Of a stretch of 5,797 nt of DNA, positions 1 through 5,797 are shown one piece after another. Position 1 is the first letter of the stretch; every line of letters starts with the position of its first letter. The notes beneath the pieces were generated by a model. It did not search any database. It was not told the origin of the DNA and was given only the letters and a program-made list of their open reading frames with translations. The position numbers were made by a program, and so were the translations under genes. The stretch lies in contig JACQJE010000112.1 in the NCBI GenBank assembly GCA_016205125.1, positions 1 to 5,797 on the forward strand, written 5' to 3'. The DNA comes from Deltaproteobacteria bacterium (GTDB lineage Bacteria > Bdellovibrionota > O2-12-FULL-43-9 > JACQJE01).

Positions 1-646
1 CGAGAAACTTTGCGATTTCATCCGGACTGACCTGCACATCTTTTGAGAATTGATTCGGATCTATCTTAATAAAAGAGAGGTTCATGCGATCATTGTCGAT
101 CATGTAGTTTGTCTTTGCTTCCAGTGGACTGATGAGTGTGTTTCTCCGGATAAACGATCCGATTTTCTGAAAAATGAGTTCCCGCCTTTGGTCGCCTTCA
201 TACTGTTGAGGGGTCAAGCGATTGGCAGTGAGCAGATCGCGGTATCGCTGTGGAGAAAATCTGCCATTCACTTGAAAGACCTCAGTCGATTTGATCGCAT
301 CCTTGAGCTCCAGATCGGATATCCGGACTTGGAGCCGTTCCGTCTCATGCAGGACGAGTTTTCGGGTGATGAGGGCATCCAAGGTCTGCCGCTTGATGTT
401 GAATTGCTCAAGGAGTTTTCTGTCAAATTTCTCACCGAGAAAATTGCGATAGATATTGACTGTTTTAGTGAGTTCTTCAAGATAATCCTCCGCGGAGATG
501 CGGTCACCATTCACAAAGGCAACAGCCCCCTGGCGTCTGGTGCCGTCCATTGTACCGATTCCCCAGAAGATAAAGACAAAAATAATGGCAGCCACCATAA
601 AGGTGATGACAAGGGACCCTGATCTTTTCCGCAACGCATCTAACAT
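1..646 (-). CDS. ppiD: PpiD/SurA-type membrane-anchored peptidyl-prolyl isomerase, N-terminal part (cut by window edge)
   Basis: Partial gene: 215 codons read leftward from an ATG at 646-644 and run off the window with no stop. The start MLDALRKRSGS followed by one hydrophobic segment (about residues 12-31) is the N-in membrane anchor usual for PpiD-like proteins. Next comes AVAFVNGDRISAEDYLEEL (about 41-59), the typical opening of the SurA N-terminal chaperone fold, then a mostly helical, charged region to residue 215. The parvulin isomerase domain would lie beyond the left edge, so catalytic capacity cannot be judged. By family, such proteins sit in the inner membrane facing the periplasm and help fold exported proteins. 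The start is set by the family-like N-terminus; no good Shine-Dalgarno precedes it (AGAAAGG lies about 21 nt upstream). It is divergent from mreC. It could equally be annotated simply as a SurA N-terminal domain protein. Confidence 0.88.
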   Translation of the reverse strand, partial: MLDALRKRSGSLVITFMVAAIIFVFIFWGIGTMDGTRRQGAVAFVNGDRISAEDYLEELTKTVNIYRNFLGEKFDRKLLEQFNIKRQTLDALITRKLVLHETERLQVRISDLELKDAIKSTEVFQVNGRFSPQRYRDLLTANRLTPQQYEGDQRRELIFQKIGSFIRRNTLISPLEAKTNYMIDNDRMNLSFIKIDPNQFSKDVQVSPDEIAKFL

Positions 647-785
647 GAGAGTTAGGCTAGCAAAAGACCTTTCTGTAGTAAAGCATCGTTTTTTCTTGTA
701 GCTCGGAAATCTCTCTGTTAAACTGACTTTGTGTAAAATCGATTGTAGAATTAGATAGTTCTCATCCAGAAACAGAGCGGCGCTT
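647..785. promoter_or_regulatory. Divergent intergenic region between ppiD-like gene and mreC
   Basis: A 139-bp AT-richer stretch separates two divergently transcribed starts, so it must carry, or at least lie between, the control signals of both. On the plus strand CTGACT (724-729) and TAGAAT (746-751), 16 bp apart, form a reasonable sigma-70-type promoter that would start transcription near 758, about 28 nt before mreC. A second plus-strand pair, TTGTAG (696-701) and TAAACT (719-724), is weaker. On the minus strand TACAAT (complement of 742-747) could serve as a -10 for the ppiD-like gene, but no convincing -35 is seen. No clear operator repeat or RNA gene was found. Confidence 0.45.
724..751 (+). 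promoter_or_regulatory. Candidate sigma-70-type promoter for the mreC-mreD-mrdA-rodA operon
   Basis: The -35 CTGACT (724-729) matches TTGACA at 4 of 6 positions. The -10 TAGAAT (746-751) matches TATAAT at 5 of 6. The spacer is 16 bp. The predicted start near 758 gives a short leader before the mreC ATG at 786. The mreC ribosome site is modest (GAG at 775-777, 8 nt from the ATG). This is a consensus match by eye only. Confidence 0.4.
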
Positions 786-1625
786 ATGTCGAAACTAAAA
801 AGGAGGAAGAGGAGACTGCGTCTTAGCCCCTATTTTCTCCCCCTTTTCTTGTCTTTTTTCTCGCTCCTGATACTCTTTGCGCCGCATGTCCGCAAATATA
901 CGCTTTTCCCGATTGTGGATCGGGGAGTTTTGTCTCTGACGTCTCCTCTGCAGACGCTCTCTTCCGGAACGATTGTTTTGGCACAGCAGTGGGTGAGTGA
1001 TTATCTTCTTTCCATTCGCGATCACCGTGAGATGGACAGATTGGAGGAAGAGAATAAAGTGCTCCGATCCCAACTGCAGAGACTCCGGGAGATCTCTCTT
1101 GAAAATCTTCGCCTGAGACAAATTTTGAGTTTTCAGGCTGACACCGGTTTTTCTGCAATTCCAGCAAAAGTCATTGGTCACGGGTTTTCGGGTAAAACAG
1201 CGGTTTTGCGTATTAATAAAGGGGAAACGGATGGTGTGCATGTTCACTCCGCAGTCATCACAAGTGAAGGTGTGGTGGGCCAGGTATGGGCTGTTCAGCC
1301 GCACTCCAGTGAGGTGCTGACGATTGCGGACCAGGGATTTTCCGCAGATGCGCGGATCGGAAGATCCCGTGCATGGGGAATTCTGGAGGGGGTGAGCCGC
1401 ACGCTTTCTTCAATGAATTATGTGCGCAAGAGCGAAAGTATTGAAATGGGTGACGAAGTGCTTACCAGTGGATTAGATGGAATTTATCCAAGAGGACTGC
1501 TTTTGGGAACTGTTTACGAAGTACAGCAAGATCCCAACATGATCTCGCCGAAAATTTTGGTCCAGCCAGCCGTTGCTGTGACTAAATTAGAAGAGGTGCT
1601 GGTTATGGCAGGTGCTCCCCGATGA
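786..1625 (+). CDS. mreC: Rod shape-determining protein MreC
   Basis: 279 aa, normal length for the family. MreC is a bitopic inner-membrane protein of the elongation complex whose periplasmic part binds and activates PBP2-RodA. A very basic cytoplasmic N-terminus (residues 3-12, mostly K/R) precedes one membrane helix (about 15-33). A heptad-like coiled coil rich in E, L and R follows (about 78-115, REMDRLEEENKVLRSQLQRL), which is the dimerisation helix. The two-lobed beta domain comes next, with family motifs INKGETDGVHVHSAV (143-157), GVVGQVW (162-168) and GDEVLTSGLDGIYPRGLLLG (222-241). The ATG at 786 is the only sensible start and has a weak GAG Shine-Dalgarno. It is the first gene of the operon, and its TGA overlaps the mreD ATG by 4 bp. 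No mreB lies between it and the divergent gene upstream. Nothing appears truncated. Confidence 0.96.
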   Translation: MSKLKRRKRRLRLSPYFLPLFLSFFSLLILFAPHVRKYTLFPIVDRGVLSLTSPLQTLSSGTIVLAQQWVSDYLLSIRDHREMDRLEEENKVLRSQLQRLREISLENLRLRQILSFQADTGFSAIPAKVIGHGFSGKTAVLRINKGETDGVHVHSAVITSEGVVGQVWAVQPHSSEVLTIADQGFSADARIGRSRAWGILEGVSRTLSSMNYVRKSESIEMGDEVLTSGLDGIYPRGLLLGTVYEVQQDPNMISPKILVQPAVAVTKLEEVLVMAGAPR

Positions 1626-2158
1626 ATCATTTTGGAAAATTGACAGTTTATCTGCTGGTGATCCTCTTTTTCGCGCTCTGTCTGATGACGATTCAGACGA
1701 CCCTTATAGGTCGCTGGACGCTCTACTTTAAACCGGATCTTCTCTTGCCCATGGTCGTTTTTATCGGCTTTCGCCGATCCATCCTTGAAAGCGCACTCTT
1801 TGCGTTTCTGTTCGGTTATTTTGTCGAGCTTCATTCGGGGCTCCCTTTTGGAATGTATACTCTTTCATACCTTGCCATTGCCGCGCTGTGCCATTTTACC
1901 CGCAATTTGTTTGCGGCAGATGAATATTTGACTCCCGCAGTGGGTGTCGGTGCGGCTTTTATTTTGCTTCAACTGCTGTTGACTCTTTTGGCGCGCATGC
2001 TCAATATGAAAGCCGATTTGTCGCTGAACTACTGGATTGGATATCTTTTGCCGCTAGCTGGAGCTACGGCTTTGCTCAGTCCTTTGATTTTTGCATTTTG
2101 TTCCTATTTGGACCGCGTGACTCAAAGAGAAAGTGTAGAAAATGGCCCTTCTCGATAG
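1622..2158 (+). CDS. mreD: Rod shape-determining protein MreD
   Basis: 178 aa, slightly longer than the common 160-170 aa. MreD is a polytopic inner-membrane protein of the Rod complex that partners MreC; its biochemical role is poorly defined. About six hydrophobic segments are visible, roughly at residues 8-27, 38-50, 53-71, 75-95, 103-125 and 137-162. The signature region PDLLLPMVVFIGF (38-50) followed by GYFVELHSGLPFGMYTLSYL (65-84) is typical of MreD. The start overlaps the mreC stop as ATGA and is preceded by AGGTG (1610-1614) at 7 nt, so translation is likely coupled. The last 17 bp overlap the beginning of mrdA in another frame. Sequence conservation in this family is low; the call rests on the motif region, topology and position. 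Confidence 0.93.
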   Translation: MNHFGKLTVYLLVILFFALCLMTIQTTLIGRWTLYFKPDLLLPMVVFIGFRRSILESALFAFLFGYFVELHSGLPFGMYTLSYLAIAALCHFTRNLFAADEYLTPAVGVGAAFILLQLLLTLLARMLNMKADLSLNYWIGYLLPLAGATALLSPLIFAFCSYLDRVTQRESVENGPSR

Positions 2159-4118
2159 GCGTTCCGATGTTGAAGCACAAAGAGAGCGCGTGCGTCTGCT
2201 CATGCGCATCGTTGTTGTTGTGCTTCTTATCCTTATCGGGAGACTTGGATATCTCCAGCTGGTGAAAGGGAAAATTTTTGAGGAGTATTCTCAAAAGAAC
2301 AGCCTCAAGCCTTTTCGCCTCGAAGCATTGCGTGGATTGATTTTTGACCGCCATGGAACGCTGATTGTCGAAAATGAACCTTCGTTCGATTTGGTCTACG
2401 ATTTTTCTATAGCGGAAGATGCCCAAGCTGAATATTACCTCAGGCTCTTTGCGGATCTGACCAGGGAGAATCCAGCGGAGGCGGTGACTCAGTTTAAAAA
2501 GGCTTCGATGACCCCCTACGGGTTTCGTTACCTTCGATACGATATTCCGAAACGAACAGTCTCCCTTCTGAAATCTCGTCAGTGGGAAATCCCCCCTCTG
2601 CAAATTATGACTCGCATCAAGAGGACGTATCCTTGGGGCGCGGTAGGCGCCCATCTTCTGGGGCACCTCGGAGAAGTGACAAAGGGTGAGATCAGAGCGC
2701 GCAATCGGGAGGCGGAGCACCCCTATTACGAAGGGGATGTTATTGGGAAGCTGGGCGTTGAGAGGCAGCGAGAAGCTGATTTGCGGGGAGTCGACGGCAT
2801 CGATTTTATTCAAGTCAACGCCCGCGGCAGGAGAGTGCTGAGCAATAAGGAGGTCCTCGGTCTGCAGGTACCGCAAAGGAGAGAGTCTGTTGCGGGGCGC
2901 AATGTCGTCTTAACCGTGGATCAGTCCCTTCAGAATAAGGCTCATCAGCTGCTTCAGGGGAAGGTGGGAGCTCTCGTAGCCATGGATCCTCACACCGGGG
3001 AAATTCTAACCATGGTTTCGTCCCCCTCTTTTCTCCCGGCTCTCTTTTCGAGGGGAATTTCTTCCGACTCCTGGAAGGATCTCATGACCGATCCGAATCA
3101 CCCGCTGATGAACCGGCCGATCCAGAGTCAAAACCCGCCTGGATCAATTTTTAAAATGATCGTTGCCTTTGCGCTTTTGAGTGAGAGGGCGATTCATCCT
3201 GAGGCAACGGTGCATTGCGGCGGAGCATGGAAGTATGGCAATCGCTATTTTCACTGTTGGAAGAAAGAGGGGCATGGAGAAGTCGATCTCTACAAGGCGA
3301 TCTCCCAATCATGCGATCTCTTCTTCTATCAGATGGCGGATCGACTCGGCGTCGATAAGATTGCGTACTATGCTTCTCAGTTTGGTTTTGGAGCCCCAAC
3401 CGGTGTCGATCTCGCCCATGAAACGGCAGGAATTCTTCCGTCTCCCGCGTGGAAAAGGGCTCGTTTCGATCTCCCCTGGTATCCGGGAGAGACCATTTCA
3501 TATGGAATCGGCCAGGGATATCTTCTCGCGACCCCCATTCAGATTGCTGTGGCTCTTTCTGCCATCGTCAATGGCGGCTATCTCCTCAAACCCTTCGTGG
3601 TGCGCGACATTGTAGATCATGAGGGCAGCGTTTTTCAGCACGTTGTCCCCGATGTGAGGTATCGCATTGAAGCGCCGCAGGAAATTTGGCAAACAATTCA
3701 GAAGGGACTCATCGGGGTTGTCAATGATCCGAGCGGTACAGCTTATCGGTATGCGCGCGCAAAAGAGATCACGATTGGAGGAAAAACCGGAACATCGCAG
3801 GTGATTCAATTTGGCAGGGAGGATGTCTATACCAAATGCGAGAACCTCCCCTATGAGAAGCGGCATCATGCCTGGTTTGCAGGATTTGCGCCCATAGAGG
3901 ACCCGAAAATTGTCGTCGTATCCTTTATTGAACATGGCTGTGCGGGGAGTTCTGCTGCTGCTCCCCTTGCGCGTGAGCTGATCCGGTACTACTGGCAGCT
4001 TTCAACGACACAGCACATCACAAAACAGGAGGAGAAAGGTCCTCTTATGGCAGTGAAGAACAAGCCTCCAGAAGCGGAAAAAGAAGCGGCTGATATCCCA
4101 GCAGAGGAGAGCGAATGA
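2142..4118 (+). CDS. mrdA: Penicillin-binding protein 2, class B peptidoglycan transpeptidase of the elongasome
   Basis: 658 aa, in the PBP2 size range. It crosslinks peptidoglycan strands made by RodA during lateral wall growth and is the target of mecillinam-type beta-lactams in E. coli. A short cytoplasmic N-terminus leads to one membrane anchor (about 20-39). The pedestal region contains RGLIFDRHGTLIVEN (64-78), YPWGAVGAHLLGHLGEV (163-179) and IGKLGVERQ (201-209). The transpeptidase domain carries all three active-site motifs: S335-I-F-K338 with the nucleophile Ser335, S390-C-D392 (the SxD form usual in PBP2), and K548-T-G-T551. Cys359, Cys372, His378 and Cys391 look like a zinc site. After about residue 621 there is a charged, proline- and glutamate-rich tail of roughly 37 residues. 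The start overlaps mreD by 17 bp, with AGAGAAAG (2126-2133) as Shine-Dalgarno. The stop overlaps the rodA start by 4 bp. Confidence 0.97.
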   Translation: MALLDRRSDVEAQRERVRLLMRIVVVVLLILIGRLGYLQLVKGKIFEEYSQKNSLKPFRLEALRGLIFDRHGTLIVENEPSFDLVYDFSIAEDAQAEYYLRLFADLTRENPAEAVTQFKKASMTPYGFRYLRYDIPKRTVSLLKSRQWEIPPLQIMTRIKRTYPWGAVGAHLLGHLGEVTKGEIRARNREAEHPYYEGDVIGKLGVERQREADLRGVDGIDFIQVNARGRRVLSNKEVLGLQVPQRRESVAGRNVVLTVDQSLQNKAHQLLQGKVGALVAMDPHTGEILTMVSSPSFLPALFSRGISSDSWKDLMTDPNHPLMNRPIQSQNPPGSIFKMIVAFALLSERAIHPEATVHCGGAWKYGNRYFHCWKKEGHGEVDLYKAISQSCDLFFYQMADRLGVDKIAYYASQFGFGAPTGVDLAHETAGILPSPAWKRARFDLPWYPGETISYGIGQGYLLATPIQIAVALSAIVNGGYLLKPFVVRDIVDHEGSVFQHVVPDVRYRIEAPQEIWQTIQKGLIGVVNDPSGTAYRYARAKEITIGGKTGTSQVIQFGREDVYTKCENLPYEKRHHAWFAGFAPIEDPKIVVVSFIEHGCAGSSAAAPLARELIRYYWQLSTTQHITKQEEKGPLMAVKNKPPEAEKEAADIPAEESE

Positions 4119-5227
4119 AAAGGAGCTTTGTCAAAAAGAGTTTTTTGAGTGCCATCGACTTTCCCACTTTTGGAATTGTTATTCTTCTGATAGCCATTGG
4201 ACTTCTCAATCTTTACAGCGCGACGGGGAGAGACCTTGCGAATAGAAGTCATTATTTTGAAATGCAGATCACATGGATTGGGCTTGGAGTTTTAACCATG
4301 GGGTTGGTCATCCTTTTGTCTCATTTGACGCTGGAGCGGCTCACCTGGCCTCTCTACATCGCTGTTCTTCTTCTCCTGGTTCTCGTATTAATTGCTGGCA
4401 CCAAAGTCTATGGGGCGAGGCGCTGGCTCGATCTCGGCTTTATCGCCCTTCAGCCCTCAGAGTTTTTAAAAGTAAGCCTTGTGCTCCTTTTGGCAAAGTA
4501 TTTCGGAAGCGATCGTCCCCGGGATAGTTACACATTGACCCAGCTCGGACTCCCTGCTCTCATGGTCGGTCTCCCTGCTCTTCTTATTCTGCTGGAGCCC
4601 GATCTCGGAACAGCATTAATCACACTTCTCATCGCCGGGACTATTTGTGCCGCCAACCGGATTCAGAAGAGATCTCTTTTTATCCTTGCGGCAGTTGTTG
4701 TCCTGATTATACCGATCATGTGGACATTCGGTCTCAAAGATTATCAGCGGGATAGAATGCTCACTTTCCTCAATCCGACGAGTGATCCTCAGGGAAAAGG
4801 GTATCACGCAATTCAGTCGATTATTGCTGTTGGCTCAGGGAGACTCTTTGGACACGGTTATCAAAAAGGGGCGCAGGTTCACCTCGAATTTCTCCCCGCA
4901 GATCATACCGATTTTGTCTTCTCCGTTTTTGCTGAAGAGTGGGGTTTCTTTGCCGCTAGCGCTGTTTTACTCCTCTTTCTCTGGCTCTTTTACAGGGGAC
5001 TGACAATCAGTAAAGAAGCGAAAGACCGCTATAGCGCCTTCCTGGCACTCGGCGCCACGGCACTTCTCTTCTGGCATACGGCGATCAATATCGCTATGGT
5101 CATAGGTCTTATGCCAGTGGTTGGCGTGCCTCTGCCGTTCTTTTCCTACGGCGGCTCCTCCATGCTGACCACTTGGGCGTGTGTGGGGTTGCTGCTGAGT
5201 GTCAGGCTGAGGAAGTTTGCCCGCTAG
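4115..5227 (+). CDS. rodA: SEDS peptidoglycan glycosyltransferase RodA
   Basis: 370 aa, the usual length for RodA. It is an integral membrane enzyme that polymerises lipid II into glycan strands in complex with PBP2. About ten membrane segments can be traced, starting near residues 18-35 and ending near 339-363. Diagnostic SEDS motifs are ARRWLDLGFIALQPSEFLKV (101-120), LLEPDLGTALI (159-169), SGRLFGHGYQKGAQVHLEFL (241-260), HTDFVFSVFAEEWG (264-277) and VVGVPLPFFSYGGSSM (335-350). Asp266 in HTDF aligns with the catalytic Asp known from E. coli RodA (D262). RodA rather than FtsW is supported by the LEFLPADHTDF sequence and by the mrdA neighbour. The ATGA overlap with mrdA and a strong AGAGGAGA (4103-4110) fix the start. 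The TAG stop is followed at once by a large palindrome, and this is the last gene of the operon. Confidence 0.97.
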   Translation: MKRSFVKKSFLSAIDFPTFGIVILLIAIGLLNLYSATGRDLANRSHYFEMQITWIGLGVLTMGLVILLSHLTLERLTWPLYIAVLLLLVLVLIAGTKVYGARRWLDLGFIALQPSEFLKVSLVLLLAKYFGSDRPRDSYTLTQLGLPALMVGLPALLILLEPDLGTALITLLIAGTICAANRIQKRSLFILAAVVVLIIPIMWTFGLKDYQRDRMLTFLNPTSDPQGKGYHAIQSIIAVGSGRLFGHGYQKGAQVHLEFLPADHTDFVFSVFAEEWGFFAASAVLLLFLWLFYRGLTISKEAKDRYSAFLALGATALLFWHTAINIAMVIGLMPVVGVPLPFFSYGGSSMLTTWACVGLLLSVRLRKFAR

Positions 5228-5354
5228 AGCAAAGCTGCGATATTCTTCTCCAGACTTTGTTGGAACCCATTTTGTCTCCTCGACGTACAGGGAAGTACGC
5301 CTGCGTCGCCAAAATGGGTTCCGCCTCGTCTGGCTCGAATCTCGCAGCTTTGCT
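5228..5354. repeat. 127-bp nested imperfect palindrome between convergent rodA and trxA
   Basis: The stretch folds back on itself almost end to end. The outer arms AGCAAAGCTGCGA (5228-5240) and TCGCAGCTTTGCT (5342-5354) are perfect 13-bp inverted copies. Moving inward, ATTC (5242-5245) pairs with GAAT (5337-5340), CCAGAC (5250-5255) with GTCTGG (5328-5333), and GGAACCCATTTTG (5262-5274) with CAAAATGGGTTCC (5310-5322), again 13 bp perfect. At the tip, CGACG (5281-5285) pairs with CGTCG (5304-5308) and CAGG (5288-5291) with CCTG (5300-5303). It begins at the first base after the rodA stop and ends 18 bp before the trxA stop. No target-site duplication is obvious and it encodes nothing. Its form suits a dispersed palindromic or MITE-like element. 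It may also stop transcripts from both sides, although neither side has a T-run typical of an intrinsic terminator. Confidence 0.85.
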
Positions 5355-5372
5355 GAACTTTGGGCTTTGGAG

Positions 5373-5705
5373 TTATTCTAAGCCGGACTGGAAGAGGGCT
5401 TCCATTCTTTCGAGCGGCTGATTGCCGACCACCTGGTCGACATTCTCGCCATTCTTGAACAGAATAAGGGTAGGGATTCCCCGAATTCCAAAGCGGGCTG
5501 GCGTTTCTGTACTCAAATCGACGTTCATTTTGACGACTCTGACCTTGCCATTATACTTCTTCGCCAACTCGTCGAGTTTTGGACTGACCGCCTTGCAAGG
5601 GCCACACCATTCGGCCCAAAAGTCGACGACTGTCGGCTTGTCAGATTTGAGAACTTCTTTTTCAAAAGTACTGTCGGTAACGTCTGTAATATATTGTGAT
5701 GACAC
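5373..5705 (-). CDS. trxA: Thioredoxin
   Basis: 110 aa, the classic single-domain thioredoxin length. It is a cytoplasmic dithiol-disulfide oxidoreductase that reduces protein disulfides and is itself recharged by thioredoxin reductase. The active site WCGPC is at residues 33-37 (Cys34, Cys37), preceded by FWAEW. Asp28 occupies the position of the buried Asp of E. coli thioredoxin, and IPT (77-79) supplies the cis-proline loop. VVDFWAEW, DELAKKYNGKVRVVKMNVD and GIRGIPTLILFKNGE are all family-like. The GTG start (5705-5703) is chosen because GGAAGGGA (complement of 5712-5719) lies about 6 nt upstream and the protein then starts at the usual place. The frame stays open upstream to a TTG at 5783, but those extra 26 residues look unlike thioredoxin. 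There is no signal peptide. It is convergent with rodA and apparently has its own promoter. Confidence 0.96.
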   Translation of the reverse strand: MSSQYITDVTDSTFEKEVLKSDKPTVVDFWAEWCGPCKAVSPKLDELAKKYNGKVRVVKMNVDLSTETPARFGIRGIPTLILFKNGENVDQVVGNQPLERMEALFQSGLE

Positions 5706-5754
5706 GATATTTCCCTTCCAGATTTTTCGTGTTTTCAATGTTGAATCAAGTACT

Positions 5755-5783
5755 ACGATATGCAAAATGCCGAGTGCTGTCAA
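5755..5783 (-). promoter_or_regulatory. Candidate sigma-70-type promoter for trxA
   Basis: On the minus strand a perfect -35 TTGACA (5783-5778) is followed after exactly 17 bp by TATCGT (5760-5755), which matches TATAAT at 4 of 6. Transcription would start near 5748, giving a leader of about 43 nt that contains the GGAAGGGA ribosome site before the GTG at 5705. The -35 and spacing are good and the -10 is mediocre. Confidence 0.5.
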
Positions 5784-5797
5784 TGCGGCAGGACCCC

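Noticed and set aside
50..622. 190-codon plus-strand open frame at the left end
   Set aside because: It lies antisense to the clear ppiD-like N-terminus on the minus strand, resembles no family and has no good ribosome site. The minus-strand frame, which has no stop because it leaves the window, gives a recognisable protein.
657..686. Nine-codon leader frame (MLYYRKVFC) on the minus strand upstream of the ppiD-like gene
   Set aside because: It has no clear ribosome site or attenuator structure, and such short frames are expected by chance.
668..694. Possible small terminator CTTT...AAAG followed by a T-rich stretch on the plus strand
   Set aside because: The stem is only 4 bp and AT-rich, and no plus-strand gene precedes it.
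795..1304. 169-codon minus-strand open frame opposite mreC
   Set aside because: It has shadow-like composition and lies entirely within mreC coding sequence that carries the family motifs.
2076..2876. 266-codon minus-strand open frame opposite mreD/mrdA
   Set aside because: Its sequence is the complement of conserved PBP2 pedestal coding. It has no family resemblance and no promoter or ribosome site.
5262..5322. Classical rho-independent terminator in the palindrome
   Set aside because: The stem is strong but neither strand has a run of T after it, so it does not meet the usual intrinsic terminator pattern. It is kept as a repeat with possible termination role.
5228..5354. Insertion sequence or integron-type attC site
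   Set aside because: There is no transposase coding capacity, no clear target duplication and no neighbouring integrase. The fold is more symmetric than a typical attC and sits between housekeeping genes.
5173..5421. 82-codon plus-strand frame spanning the end of rodA, the palindrome and the end of trxA
   Set aside because: It runs through a noncoding palindrome and antisense to trxA. The product is unlike any known protein and it is out of frame with rodA.

Overview
This window holds a cell-elongation (Rod complex) gene cluster from a Gram-negative-type bacterium. Four plus-strand genes, mreC, mreD, mrdA (PBP2) and rodA, run from 786 to 5227. A divergent minus-strand gene lies on the left: the 5' part of a membrane-anchored SurA/PpiD-type periplasmic folding factor, cut by the window edge. 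A convergent minus-strand thioredoxin gene lies on the right. Two things suggest a Desulfobacterota- or Nitrospirota-like organism of moderate GC: the protein set, and the PpiD-like N-terminus beginning MLDALRKRSGS. This is inference from protein style, and no genus can be named from the sequence alone.

Layout: 1-646 (-) ppiD-like, partial. 647-785 is a divergent intergenic region with candidate back-to-back promoters. 786-1625 mreC, 1622-2158 mreD, 2142-4118 mrdA and 4115-5227 rodA are joined by overlaps of 4, 17 and 4 bp, so they are almost certainly one translationally coupled transcript. 5228-5354 is a 127-bp imperfect palindrome that starts at the base after the rodA stop codon and ends 18 bp before the end of trxA. 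5373-5705 (-) is trxA, with a GTG start, a strong Shine-Dalgarno and a TTGACA-type promoter at the right edge.

How the genes work together: MreC and MreD are membrane parts of the elongasome. RodA (SEDS glycosyltransferase) polymerises lipid II, and PBP2 (class B transpeptidase) crosslinks the product. MreC activates the RodA-PBP2 pair. MreB, which in many bacteria is encoded just upstream of mreC, is not in this window: the position is taken by the divergent promoter region and ppiD. The chaperone gene next door acts in the same compartment (periplasm/inner membrane), but nothing in the sequence shows a functional link.

No exotic system was found. The most interesting item is the nested palindromic element at 5228-5354, which looks like a mobile-type or dispersed intergenic repeat and may also serve as the bidirectional end of the two convergent transcripts. 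No rRNA, tRNA, CRISPR or complete insertion sequence was seen.
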